Shown here one piece after another: positions 23,255 to 30,739 of a DNA stretch of 64,000 nt. Source of the stretch: FEB-10 sp963710645 (GTDB lineage: Bacteria > Acidobacteriota > Thermoanaerobaculia > Thermoanaerobaculales > Sulfomarinibacteraceae). Position 1 is the stretch's first letter; each line of letters starts with the position of its first letter. Location: NCBI GenBank assembly GCA_963710645.1, contig CAVQBD010000009.1, positions 1,240,001 to 1,304,000 of the forward strand, written 5' to 3'. Below the pieces are notes generated by a model, which saw only the letters and a program-made list of their open reading frames with translations, searched no databases and had not been told where the DNA came from. Both the position numbers and the translations under genes were made by a program.

Positions 23255-23499
23255 CTTCGTTCTTTGTTTTTCGTTTTTCAGTCGGGCACGGACGCGGATG
23301 CGCCCATCTCCCAATCGCGCTCCCCGCGGTTGCCACCCCTGACACTGTTCGGGACTCAGGGGTTTTGGAGAACCTCGACGAGAACAACCCGAAAGTGTCA
23401 GAAGTGGCACGCCCGCCCGTCGCGCCCTCTCGTTCTCCGGGTGGGTGGGGGACCGAGTCCCGAGTCCCGAGCCCCTAGCCCCCAGCCCCCAGCCCCACG
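23255..23499. repeat. Complete compound element: heptamers, hairpin cassette, heptamers (copy 3)
   Basis: CTTCGTT-type heptamers (23255-23282), constant flank GCGCCCATCTCCC/ATCGCGCTCCCCGCGGTTGCC (23301-23334), stem arm CTGACACTGTTCGGG with one extra base (23339-23353), loop, arm CCCGAAAGTGTCAG (23388-23401), flank GGCACGCCCGCCCGTCGCGCC (23406-23426), GGGTGGGTGGGGG, then seven heptamers (GACCGAG, TCCCGAG twice, CCCCTAG, CCCCCAG twice, CCCCACG) at 23451-23499. The stop codon of the ATP-grasp gene is in the fourth unit. Confidence 0.9.
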
Positions 23500-24353
23500 G
23501 TGTGCGCGACCAGCGCACGGGCAACATCCTCGCCGGTGGCCCGCTCGAGGTGGAGGAAACCCGGCGTCGGGTTGACCTCCAGAATCAACGGCTCCGGACC
23601 CTGTAGCAGATCGACCCCGCAATGGCCCAGCCCGAGGGCTGCGGCGGCCGAGATCGCCAGTCGGGCCTCAACTTCCGAGGGGCGGTGAACCTCGACGACG
23701 CCGCCGCGGGCGGCGTTGGACCGCCACTCACCGGGTTGGGCTGTGAATCTGGCTCCCGCCACCACCCGCTCTCCAACCACCATAAGCCGTAGGCTGGAAC
23801 CCGCTGCCGGATGGAAACGCTGCACCACGAACTCATCGCCAAGCCGCCATAGCGTGTCCAGCACGGCTTCCAACTGATCGCGCCCATCGCATTTGATGAC
23901 CCCGACCCCCATCCTCGAGCGACGCTGCTTGACCACCACTGGATAACCGAGCCGAGTATGAGCAGCCTCGGCCAGGGATTCGGGATCGGACCCGGCCAAC
24001 GTCTCCGGAATCGGTAAACCAGAATTTCCAAGAGCCCGGACGGTCAGCCAATGGTCTCGTCCGGTGCGGATCGCCTCTGGGGGGTTGGCTGTGACCACCC
24101 CGGCATCAACCGCCGCCTCGAGGGCCGCCAGAACACTCTCCGGCCGCCAGTTGCCCACCCGGGCGATCACGACCTCGGGCGGATCGGCCAGCAGGTCTGC
24201 GCCGTCGTACAAAAAGAGCGGCCCTTCGCCGCGAACGGCGACCACCCGCGCAGCGTCCGCCACCAGAACCTCGACGCCCTCGGACTCAGCTGCTTCACAC
24301 AGCCGCCGGTTCGTCGCCAACTCCGGGCGAGCCGTCAATATCAGCAGTCGCAC
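23475..24353 (-). CDS. RimK-type ATP-grasp ligase
   Basis: A 292-residue ATP-grasp enzyme of the RimK family, which joins an amino acid or glutamate to a carboxylate-bearing peptide, protein or cofactor. Seen are the grasp core GYPVVVKQRRSRMGVGVIKC, the FVVQRFHPAAGSSLRLMVVG strand with catalytic arginine, and the Mg-binding LILEVNPTPGF near the end. Start: GTG at 24353 (VRLLILTARPEL), with TACCAT six bases upstream and no ribosome-binding site, so possibly leaderless. The C-terminal GLGAGG and the stop TAG are read from a CCCCCAG heptamer array. Divergent from a DUF4388 protein; substrate unknown. Confidence 0.85.
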   Translation of the reverse strand: MRLLILTARPELATNRRLCEAAESEGVEVLVADAARVVAVRGEGPLFLYDGADLLADPPEVVIARVGNWRPESVLAALEAAVDAGVVTANPPEAIRTGRDHWLTVRALGNSGLPIPETLAGSDPESLAEAAHTRLGYPVVVKQRRSRMGVGVIKCDGRDQLEAVLDTLWRLGDEFVVQRFHPAAGSSLRLMVVGERVVAGARFTAQPGEWRSNAARGGVVEVHRPSEVEARLAISAAAALGLGHCGVDLLQGPEPLILEVNPTPGFLHLERATGEDVARALVAHTVGLGAGG

Positions 24354-24458
24354 CGACCCATGGTAGCGCAGGGTGGCGGCGTTGTCGGTTTCCACCAACT
24401 TGTCCATCCCTTCGACACCCCGTGCCAAAAAAGGCCGAGAGTTGTATACTGGAAGGTG

Positions 24459-25835
24459 GTGATTCAAGGTAACCTCGACCGCCTCCATCTGGGGGACTTG
24501 CTTCAGTGGCTCCAGCTGGGCCGGCTGAGCGGTCGGCTGACGTTGATCGGCCGCCAAAGCCGTCGGCATCTGGACTTCCTGGAGGGCCAGATCGTCTACG
24601 CGTCGTCCACGGTTCCCACGGAACGCCTGGGCAGTTGGCTCGCAGCAGAAGGCGTCCTGCCCGTCGGTGAGCTACGCAAGCTGCTGTCGCTGTCGCTCCT
24701 TCAGCGCACTCTGTTCACCGGGCTCTTGGTGGACCGGGGGGGGTTCTCTCCCGAAATTCTGAGGACCAGTCTGACCCGGCTGGCCGAGACCATCACCAGT
24801 CGTGTGATGGCCGCGGACGACGTTCGGTTTGTGCTCGATCCCGATTACCCGGTCCGCCAGTTGCTTGGTCTGACCCTCCATGTGGAACCCAACTCCCTGG
24901 TGCTCGAGGCGGCTCGTCGATCAGACGAAAACGGCCGCGATGTGGTGCCTGAAGAAGCATTCCCCACCGAGTTCTGCGGCACTGAGTTCGACAATTTTTT
25001 CTGGAACCTGATCCGCGACGGAATCTCCGAAAGCGATCGTGTCGACGGCGAGGAGATGGTCCGTCTTCAGCGGCTGATCCGCGACATCCTCGGCGTGCTC
25101 GCGGACTGGTTATCATCCAGCCCGGGTTTGGTCCCGGTGCCAAATCGCCAGGCCAACCTGCTCGGAGAGCGGCTTGGCGGGTCGGGCGCAACGGAGCTGA
25201 CGGGACTGCCCCACGCGGTGTGGAACCAGATGGTGCTTGCGTGCTGCATTCGCGACCCCGACCTGAGGCCCCCGGAGACGATGGCCGAGCTCACTCGGTC
25301 CGCCGCCGAACTCGGGCTCTGGGACGTGATGCTCGCCGACGCGACCTGGCGCCGGCCATCGGTGGATCGCATTGATCAGCTTGTCGAGGGAGCCACCACA
25401 TCCTGGGCCAATGCCTCCACCGCCGCAGCCTCCCACATCGGGGTGTCGCCCGACGCGGTCCGGTTGGCGGTCCACCTGGTCACCGTTCCCACCGACCTCG
25501 TTCTGTGGGTGCTGTCGACGCTGCCGGTCTCCCACCGTCGGCTCAAAAGCACCCTGGTCCGCGAGCTACCGCGTCGGCTCGGCCAGAGCCTGGCCCATAT
25601 GGCCGATTTTCCACTGCCGTTCCGCCAGCTCTTCGATGGCGCCATAGTCACCCACCTCGGAGCCTGTCTCCATCTCGGCCGAGACAGCCTGCCCACCGCC
25701 CACGTGTGGCCTTCGACGGTTCCCGCCGACCGTCAATTGCTCACCGCCATGCTGTCTCAGGAGAAGCTCTCGGAGGCCACCGAGGCGATCCGCGCATCCA
25801 TGGAAAACAGCGGCGCCCACGCGGCTGTCGGATAG
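24459..25835 (+). CDS. DUF4388 domain protein
   Basis: A 458-residue cytoplasmic protein. The N-terminus (IQGNLDRLHLGDLLQWLQLGRLSGRLTL...LDFLEGQIVYASS) is the DUF4388/PatA-like domain found in gliding-motility and signalling proteins, in which a tandem of short helices and strands packs as a small sensory or adaptor module. The middle and C-terminal helical regions (HLVTVPTDLVLWVLSTLPVSHRRLKSTLV) have an HDOD-like rhythm but no clear motif. Start: GTG at 24459 (or 24456), with TATACT at 24445-24450 and no ribosome-binding site. The longer frame upstream overlaps the divergent ATP-grasp gene and is not coding. Confidence 0.65.
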   Translation: MIQGNLDRLHLGDLLQWLQLGRLSGRLTLIGRQSRRHLDFLEGQIVYASSTVPTERLGSWLAAEGVLPVGELRKLLSLSLLQRTLFTGLLVDRGGFSPEILRTSLTRLAETITSRVMAADDVRFVLDPDYPVRQLLGLTLHVEPNSLVLEAARRSDENGRDVVPEEAFPTEFCGTEFDNFFWNLIRDGISESDRVDGEEMVRLQRLIRDILGVLADWLSSSPGLVPVPNRQANLLGERLGGSGATELTGLPHAVWNQMVLACCIRDPDLRPPETMAELTRSAAELGLWDVMLADATWRRPSVDRIDQLVEGATTSWANASTAAASHIGVSPDAVRLAVHLVTVPTDLVLWVLSTLPVSHRRLKSTLVRELPRRLGQSLAHMADFPLPFRQLFDGAIVTHLGACLHLGRDSLPTAHVWPSTVPADRQLLTAMLSQEKLSEATEAIRASMENSGAHAAVG

Positions 25836-25857
25836 CCGCCCACCCTCCCAACCGGCT

Positions 25858-25987
25858 GGATCCCAGATCCCGGCCGCCAGATCCCCCGGCCCACCCGGAG
25901 TGCGATGGGGCGCGATGGGCGGGCGTGCCACTTCTGACACTTTCGGGTCTCGGCGCACTGCCTACTGCCTACTGCCTGCTGCCCCCC
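25858..25987. repeat. Half cassette between two heptamer arrays
   Basis: Heptamers GGATCCC, AGATCCC, GGCCGCC, AGATCCC (25858-25885), CCCACCCGG, constant flank GCGCGATGGGCGGGCGTGCC (25911-25930), one stem arm CTGACACTTTCGGG (25934-25947), then at once CTGCCTA, CTGCCTA, CTGCCTG, CTGCCCC (25958-25985). The loop, partner arm and second flank are missing. The stop codon of the following leftward gene lies in the first CTGCCTA unit. Confidence 0.85.
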
Positions 25988-26855
25988 TGTCGACCTCAAT
26001 CCGCGCCGCGCGGTCTGGATGGGTGGGTCTCGAACTGAGTGCTGGCGCGGTTTTTGCCGCCGTCACGCCAACCACCGAGGCGATGGCCGCCTGGTAGCTG
26101 GGGTCGCCGGTGACCTGATCGACGATGGATGCGTAGGGGAAGATCCGCGCGTCGTCGGGCCCCTCCGCCAGGTAGAAGACCAGGCTGCCGCCGCTCACCT
26201 CGGTGGGAAGCCTCTGTTGGACGTGACCGAAGGGCGGCACTTCCAACTCGTGGGTCGCGAGAATTTCTCCAGAACCGTCCTGGACGTCCACCCGCACCAA
26301 CGTCCAGTCCCCGGACCAGGAGGCTATGCCCACGTTGCAGCGGAAAAATTCACCGTCGTTGAGAATTCCAGCCCCATACCCGTAGCTCGACCAGTCCACC
26401 GCTTGCCAGACATCCACTCCGGGAATCGTCTGGCCGAACTCGCCTCCGAAGCCCCAGCCGTCAATGGTGTAGGTGCGCGAGGTGACCAGGAACTGACAGT
26501 CCTCGATGGGGTCGCAGGCCAGCGACATGTCCGCGTACACCAAAATGGCGCCGGTTCCCCGAAAGTCGAATCCGTCTTCTCCAATCACATCCCAGAGGTT
26601 GAATGTCTCCCACGGGTAGAGATCGATCAGAAAGTAATCGGCCTCCCAATTCTCGGCGCCAGACGGCAAGAATTGGATCACAACCGGCAGCACATAGTCG
26701 TGCGGATTGTGGAGTGAGAGATCACTCATCCAAAACGTGCCCCCGACTCCGGGCGTGTGCGCCGCCGCAGCCACCATCCAGTCAGCCGACAGCTGGGCAT
26801 TCACCGCCGGAACAACCGCAAGCACAACCACCAATGTCCACGGCACGATCCGCAT
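25962..26855 (-). CDS. Secreted protein with FWMSDLSLHNP-type beta domain
   Basis: A 297-residue exported protein: signal peptide MRIVPWTLVVVLAVVPAVNA, then GGTFWMSDLSLHNPHDYVLPV and a region of strands with conserved acidic and aromatic residues. I recognise this SDLxLxNP pattern as common in secreted proteins of Acidobacteriota, of unknown function; it resembles a beta-sandwich adhesion or carbohydrate-binding module. Two cysteine pairs (CDPIEDC and single FRC) could form disulfides. ATG at 26855 is selected for the signal peptide. The C-terminal GAAGSRQ and stop TAG are encoded by the reverse TACTGCC heptamer array, so the last 20 residues are probably not part of the fold. Confidence 0.65.
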   Translation of the reverse strand: MRIVPWTLVVVLAVVPAVNAQLSADWMVAAAAHTPGVGGTFWMSDLSLHNPHDYVLPVVIQFLPSGAENWEADYFLIDLYPWETFNLWDVIGEDGFDFRGTGAILVYADMSLACDPIEDCQFLVTSRTYTIDGWGFGGEFGQTIPGVDVWQAVDWSSYGYGAGILNDGEFFRCNVGIASWSGDWTLVRVDVQDGSGEILATHELEVPPFGHVQQRLPTEVSGGSLVFYLAEGPDDARIFPYASIVDQVTGDPSYQAAIASVVGVTAAKTAPALSSRPTHPDRAARIEVDRGAAGSRQ

Positions 26856-26957
26856 AGCAACCTCCACGTGGGCCTTTTGCATACCCCGTGCCAGCACAGA
26901 CCGCGCCCACAGGCCCTGGGCATCAACCGATTGTCCTACGTAGATGACAGTGTTGGC

Positions 26958-27020
26958 GAGTTCTGGGTTACCAGTTACGAGTTCCGGGTGGCGGAGGGTC
27001 TTCGTTCTTTGTTCTTCGAT
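26958..27020. repeat. Two heptamer arrays upstream of a small exported protein gene
   Basis: GAGTTCT, GGGTTAC, CAGTTAC, GAGTTCC, GGGTGGC (26958-26992) and CTTCGTT, CTTTGTT, CTTCGAT (27000-27020). These lie between divergent genes and are therefore not at a gene 3' end, an exception in the window. Confidence 0.75.
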
Positions 27021-27066
27021 CGAGCCCTGGGTGGACGGGTGGGGCTGCCCACTGCCTCAACCTGGA

Positions 27067-27072
27067 TATACT
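27067..27072 (+). promoter_or_regulatory. TATACT -10 box
   Basis: TATACT 18 bases before the ATG at 27090, with AAAGGAGG in between; predicts a very short leader that still contains the ribosome-binding site. No -35 consensus. Confidence 0.45.
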
Positions 27073-27089
27073 CGACAAAGGAGGCACCC

Positions 27090-27620
27090 ATGCGCATTTT
27101 CGGCGCCCTGCTCATCGTCGTTCTGCTGGCAATGGCCGCGGTGCTCTATCTACAAAGGGAGGACACGGCGGCCAGCCTCGAGGCGGTTGCATCGGTGGCC
27201 ACAGACCTCCGGGAGGACGGCGTTTCGGGGCGCGCCATGAATCCCGAGATGGCGGCACGGATGGTCGCCTCCCTTCAGCAACTGGTGGATCATCCTGAGG
27301 AGATCCCAAACCACGTCGACGACCTCAAGACCGTTGCCTCCACCGCTGCGGCCTGGGCCGCGGCCGCGGCTTCGCCGTCGATCGAGCTGCGTGTCGCAGT
27401 GGCGCTGCGCGGCGCTGCCGGCGATCTGCGGTCCTACGGCACTCGGCCGTCAGAAAATTCGCTGTCGTCAGCCGGGAGAAATCTCGATGCGGCGCGGGCC
27501 GCCCTGGCTGGCGAACCCACCGGCACGGCGCCCACCGATGCGGTCCGCGACCGGCTGGAAAATTTGCAGCGGGGCCAGCAGGAGAATTACCAGGACCTGG
27601 AAGAGGAGCTGAATCAGTAG
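27090..27620 (+). CDS. Small exported or membrane-anchored helical protein, unknown
   Basis: A 176-residue protein with one N-terminal hydrophobic segment (MRIFGALLIVVLLAMAAVLYL) that may be an uncleaved anchor, followed by an Ala-rich, strongly helical region (VASTAAAWAAAAASPS, AGRNLDAARAALAG) and a charged coiled-coil-like end (DRLENLQRGQQENYQDLEEEL). AAAGGAGG precedes the ATG. No family recognised. The composition suggests a periplasmic helical bundle. It is followed by a compound repeat element. Confidence 0.6.
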   Translation: MRIFGALLIVVLLAMAAVLYLQREDTAASLEAVASVATDLREDGVSGRAMNPEMAARMVASLQQLVDHPEEIPNHVDDLKTVASTAAAWAAAAASPSIELRVAVALRGAAGDLRSYGTRPSENSLSSAGRNLDAARAALAGEPTGTAPTDAVRDRLENLQRGQQENYQDLEEELNQ

Positions 27621-27998
27621 GCCCCCGCCCACCCGGGTCGGGGGTGGGCGCGATGGGCCGGCGGGCGGTTGACGAGTGTTGAACTTTGAACGTTAAACGT
27701 TGGAAGTTCCCTCCCACCCTCCCGGTGGCTGAGAGGGCGCGATAGGCGGGCGTGCCCGGTATTGAGGTTGTGCGGTGTTGCAGCGATAGAGGCCGCACAA
27801 CGTCAATACCGGGCAACCTCGGGGAGCGCGGTTGGGACATGGGCGCGTTGAAATCAGCCAATCGGAGCGAACGCGCGGGCCGGTGCCGGGAACCGTCGAA
27901 ATCAGGGTTCAGGTTTCGGGGAAATCATAGTCCCGGTCGTCTCTTGTGGGTGGTGGCAACTTTCGTCTTTCGACTTTTGACCTTCGACCTTGGACTCA
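27621..27998. repeat. Compound repeat with stem type 2 (GGTATTGAGG) cassette (copy 5)
   Basis: Gap without genes. Heptamers GAGTGTT, GAACTTT, GAACGTT, AAACGTT, GGAAGTT (27674-27708); CCCTCCCACCC; flank GCGCGATAGGCGGGCGTGCC (27737-27756); a 21-base stem arm starting CCCGGTATTGAGG (27755-27775) and its partner (27793-27813) with one mismatch; flank GGGCAACCTCGGGGAGCGCGG and ATGGGCGCGTTGAAATC (to about 27856); a degenerate GGTGCCGGGAACCG palindrome (27885-27898); then six heptamers CAACTTT, CGTCTTT, CGACTTT, TGACCTT, CGACCTT, GGACTCA (27957-27998). Confidence 0.9.
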
Positions 27999-28394
27999 CT
28001 GATCGGCAGGTTCGCCCATAAGTTCCGGCACAACCACAAGATCGAGATCCTGCCAAAGATCGGGCGGGATGTTGGTCACCCGGACCGGGCCAGCTCCGAA
28101 TTTCTGCAACTCCATCGCCACCAGGCAGAGCCACCGCTGCACCGCCCGTGTTCGCTCCACCGCCACCGTCTTCCACAGCCGCACGGTGGTGTCGCCTCGG
28201 TGGTGGGCCGCCACAGCCACCGGGTGCAGCGGCCGCGAGAACTCCACAACGACCCCCTCCACCAGGATCGCGGCGGCATCCGAGCGCAACCAGCAGGCAT
28301 CGGTCTTCAGCACCGCCCGGCCCCAGCGGTGGACCTCGGAATCGAGCGTCACGGGGCGCAGGTCGAGTTCGCCGGAAAACACCAGATGGGGCAT
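27996..28394 (-). CDS. Conserved hypothetical protein coupled to yjbQ
   Basis: A 132-residue protein whose ATG overlaps the stop codon of yjbQ (TGATG at 28394), so the two are translated together. It begins Met-Pro-His-Leu, so after Met removal it would expose an N-terminal proline as in tautomerase-superfamily enzymes such as 5-carboxymethyl-2-hydroxymuconate isomerase (typical start MPHL/MPHF); the rest (FSRPLHPVAVAAHHRGDTTVRLW) is only loosely compatible. No other motif. I treat the tautomerase idea as weak. The stop codon touches a GTCGAAAG-type heptamer array. Confidence 0.5.
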   Translation of the reverse strand: MPHLVFSGELDLRPVTLDSEVHRWGRAVLKTDACWLRSDAAAILVEGVVVEFSRPLHPVAVAAHHRGDTTVRLWKTVAVERTRAVQRWLCLVAMELQKFGAGPVRVTNIPPDLWQDLDLVVVPELMGEPADQ

Positions 28395-28828
28395 CAGCTC
28401 CCTCCGTCGCACTCGCCGACGAATGACAGCACGACCCGTCGGCGTCGAGGGCTGAGGTCACACTCCACCAGGACCACCTGCTGCCAGGTCCCGAGAAGAC
28501 AGCGCCCGGCGGCCACCGGCACCGTCAGGGACGGTCCGAGCATGGCCGCCCGCAGGTGTGAAAAACCGTTACCGTCACCCCATCTTCGATCGTGGTGGTA
28601 AGCCCGATCCGACGGCGCGATCTTCTCCAGCGCCTCGTTCAGATCCTGCACACACCCGGGCTCGAATTCGATGGTCGTCACCACTCCCGTGGATCCCGGA
28701 ACAAAGACGTTGATCAGGCCGTCGCGGCCGCCGATGGTCTCCAGCCAGGTGGCGACCTCTCCGGTCAGGTCGAGCACCTGACCGTGACCTTCCGTGGCGA
28801 GTGACAGCTCGTTGTGGACAACCGTCAT
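28394..28828 (-). CDS. yjbQ: YjbQ family protein (secondary thiamine-phosphate synthase / UPF0047)
   Basis: A 144-residue single-domain protein. Family blocks seen are VVHNELSLATEGHGQVLDLT, the GLINVFVPGSTGVVTTIEFEPG segment and NGFSHLRAAMLGPSLTVPV with GRCLLGTWQQVVLVECD, which holds the metal and active-site residues (His in SHLRA). E. coli YjbQ has weak thiamine-phosphate synthase activity; the true role of the family is unsettled. ATG at 28828, with TATACT six bases upstream and no ribosome-binding site. Downstream it is coupled to a 132-residue unknown. Confidence 0.88.
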   Translation of the reverse strand: MTVVHNELSLATEGHGQVLDLTGEVATWLETIGGRDGLINVFVPGSTGVVTTIEFEPGCVQDLNEALEKIAPSDRAYHHDRRWGDGNGFSHLRAAMLGPSLTVPVAAGRCLLGTWQQVVLVECDLSPRRRRVVLSFVGECDGGS

Positions 28829-28912
28829 GGCCGAAGTATACCGGTATGGCGCTGACCATCTCCCGCGTTGCGGTCCTTGAGAATATCGGGAACTCGAGTG
28901 AGTCTGATGTCG

Positions 28913-29013
28913 GGGCTCGGGACTCGGGACTCGGAGAAGTCCGACGTGCGGGAAATTTGTGAACTTTTTCATCGTCGGCGCAGTAAATCCGAGCCCCGAG
29001 ATCCGAGTCCCGG
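28913..29013. repeat. Opposed GGACTCG / CCGAGTC heptamer arrays
   Basis: GGGCTCG, GGACTCG, GGACTCG (28913-28933) and the complementary AATCCGA, GCCCCGA, GATCCGA, GTCCCGG (28986-29013) face each other across 52 bases, followed by GGGTGGGTGGGGG. Located between the divergent yjbQ and comF genes. Confidence 0.8.
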
Positions 29014-29046
29014 GGTGGGTGGGGGTTCGTTATTTTCTCTGCTAGG

Positions 29047-29778
29047 ATGTCCCGCGTGCGACTGACGAGTGTGATCTCGGCATCGTTCGAGACCTTCCTT
29101 CCCTGCCTCTGCCTGCACTGTGGTGAGCCGGTGGCCGGCGATCGAGTGGGTCTCTGCGAGAGGTGCTGGACGACGGTGATTCCGCAGTCAGGGCAGCCCT
29201 GTCCGCGCTGCGGCGGGCCCTCGGAGGAGAACCTTCTGCTCTGTCTCGACTGCCAATCTTCGCCGCCTCCCCAGTCCGGCACGACGATTTGGGGCGAATA
29301 CGACGGAGCTCTCCGAAGCACCATTCTGGCGCTCAAGGGGCGTGGTCAGGATGGGGTCGCCACACCACTCGCCCGGCGACTGGCCGCTCGGATCGCGGCC
29401 GAGGACTGGACCGAGGTGGTGGATACGGTGACCCATGTGCCATCGCACCCGCTCCGCACCCTGCGTTTGGGTTGGTCGGGAGCAGCTTGCCTCTCCCACG
29501 AGGTGGCGCGCGAGCTTGGCCTGCCCGATCGAAGACTGCTGCGCCGTCGGGGCCTGGGTCGCCAGACCGGACGCACCCGAGGACAACGCAAGGGCATGTC
29601 TCGAAGCAGTTTTTCGTGCCGGCACGCGCTTGATGGACGACACGTGTTGATCATCGACGACGTGGTCACCACCGGCACCACATTGAGGCGAGCCGCGGAA
29701 GTCCTCCTCGAATCAGGCGCCGATACGGTATTCTGCGCGGCGATGGCCGCGACTCCCGACGCCAGGAGAGTTCCATGA
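29047..29778 (+). CDS. comF: ComF family phosphoribosyltransferase-like protein
   Basis: A 243-residue protein of the ComF/GntX family linked to DNA uptake and competence. An N-terminal zinc-ribbon (CLCLHCGEP, CERCW, CPRCGGP, CLDCQ) precedes a PRTase-fold domain; the PRPP-binding loop is LIIDDVVTTGTTLRRA near residue 205, and GLGRQTGRTRGQRKGM is the usual loop. ATG at 29047 overlaps a TAGGAT box at 29043-29048; a GTG three codons on (29056), 7 bases after that box, is an alternative leaderless start. The stop overlaps the next gene's ATG (ATGA), so it is co-translated with proline dehydrogenase. Confidence 0.9.
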   Translation: MSRVRLTSVISASFETFLPCLCLHCGEPVAGDRVGLCERCWTTVIPQSGQPCPRCGGPSEENLLLCLDCQSSPPPQSGTTIWGEYDGALRSTILALKGRGQDGVATPLARRLAARIAAEDWTEVVDTVTHVPSHPLRTLRLGWSGAACLSHEVARELGLPDRRLLRRRGLGRQTGRTRGQRKGMSRSSFSCRHALDGRHVLIIDDVVTTGTTLRRAAEVLLESGADTVFCAAMAATPDARRVP

Positions 29779-30677
29779 GTCTGTTCGACAATCTTGTCAA
29801 GCACGGGATGCCGCTGGTGCCCAAGCCCATCGTTGGCCGTGTGGCGAGCCGATACGTCGCCGGTGAAAGCCTCGACGATGCGGTCCGCGTCATCCGCGAG
29901 CTGAACAACGAGGGGGCCATGACCACTGTCGATGTGCTCGGTGAGGAGGTCACCCAGCGCTCGAAGGCCGAGGGTGCAGTCACCGAGTATGTCCGGCTGC
30001 TCGACAGGATCGAGGCCGAAGGTCTGGACGCCAACATCTCCATCAAGCCGACCCTCGTTGGACTGAAGATCGACGAGGGACTCTGCTCGGAGATGGTGGA
30101 AGTCCTTTTGGTGCACGCCGCCGGCCACTCCAGTTTCGTCCGCATTGACATGGAGGACCACAGCTGCACCGACGGCACCCTGCGGGTCTACACCAATGCC
30201 CGTGAACGGCACGACAACGTGGGCATCGTGCTCCAAGCCTACATGCGCCGCACCATTTCTGACATCAACGACCTCATGCCCCTCACACCCAATGTGAGAA
30301 TCTGCAAGGGCATCTACCGAGAGCCGAGAGCCATCGCCTGGAAAGACTTCGACACCGTCCGATCCAACTTCACCCACGCCATGGAGAAGCTGTTGGTGGG
30401 CGGTTGTTACGTGGGAATCGCCACCCACGATGAACACCTTGTGTGGGCGGGCATGCGGGCCGTGGACCAACTCGGTCTCGATCGTGAGCAGTACGAGTTT
30501 CAGATGTTGCTCGGCGTCGATCCCGAGCTGCGTCGGATCATCCTGGACGCAGGACACCGGCTCCGAGTCTATGTCCCCTATGGCCGCGATTGGTACCCCT
30601 ACTCGATCCGGCGATTGCGCGAGAACCCGACGGTGGCCCGGCACGTCATGCGGGCCATGGCCTCGCCGGGCTCGTAG
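29775..30677 (+). CDS. Proline dehydrogenase (monofunctional)
   Basis: A 300-residue FAD-dependent enzyme that oxidises proline to 1-pyrroline-5-carboxylate and feeds electrons to quinone. The beta/alpha-barrel motifs are complete: SIKPTLVGL, RIDMEDHS, LQAYMRRT, RICKGIYREP, GIATHDEHL and the C-terminal YVPYGRDWYPYSIRRLRENP that binds proline carboxylate and FAD. Length matches the short PRODH form of Gram-positives and Thermus, without the P5C-dehydrogenase fusion of PutA; no P5C dehydrogenase gene is in the window. Its ATG overlaps the comF stop. Confidence 0.95.
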   Translation: MSLFDNLVKHGMPLVPKPIVGRVASRYVAGESLDDAVRVIRELNNEGAMTTVDVLGEEVTQRSKAEGAVTEYVRLLDRIEAEGLDANISIKPTLVGLKIDEGLCSEMVEVLLVHAAGHSSFVRIDMEDHSCTDGTLRVYTNARERHDNVGIVLQAYMRRTISDINDLMPLTPNVRICKGIYREPRAIAWKDFDTVRSNFTHAMEKLLVGGCYVGIATHDEHLVWAGMRAVDQLGLDREQYEFQMLLGVDPELRRIILDAGHRLRVYVPYGRDWYPYSIRRLRENPTVARHVMRAMASPGS

Positions 30678-30739
30678 AAAAACCGCCGCCGTATTGAGAC
30701 CGGCCTCGGGTGAGGGTATCCTGACCGATGGAGGAGACC

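Noticed and set aside
23451..23499. CRISPR-like tandem array
   Set aside because: Units are 7 bases with no spacers and no cas genes are in the window.
24051..24458. N-terminal extension of the DUF4388 protein
   Set aside because: It lies wholly opposite the ATP-grasp gene and the recognisable domain starts at the GTG at 24459.
27737..27856. Integron attC sites, because of constant ends around variable hairpins
   Set aside because: No GTTRRRY core site, no cassette genes between copies and no integrase; orientation varies.
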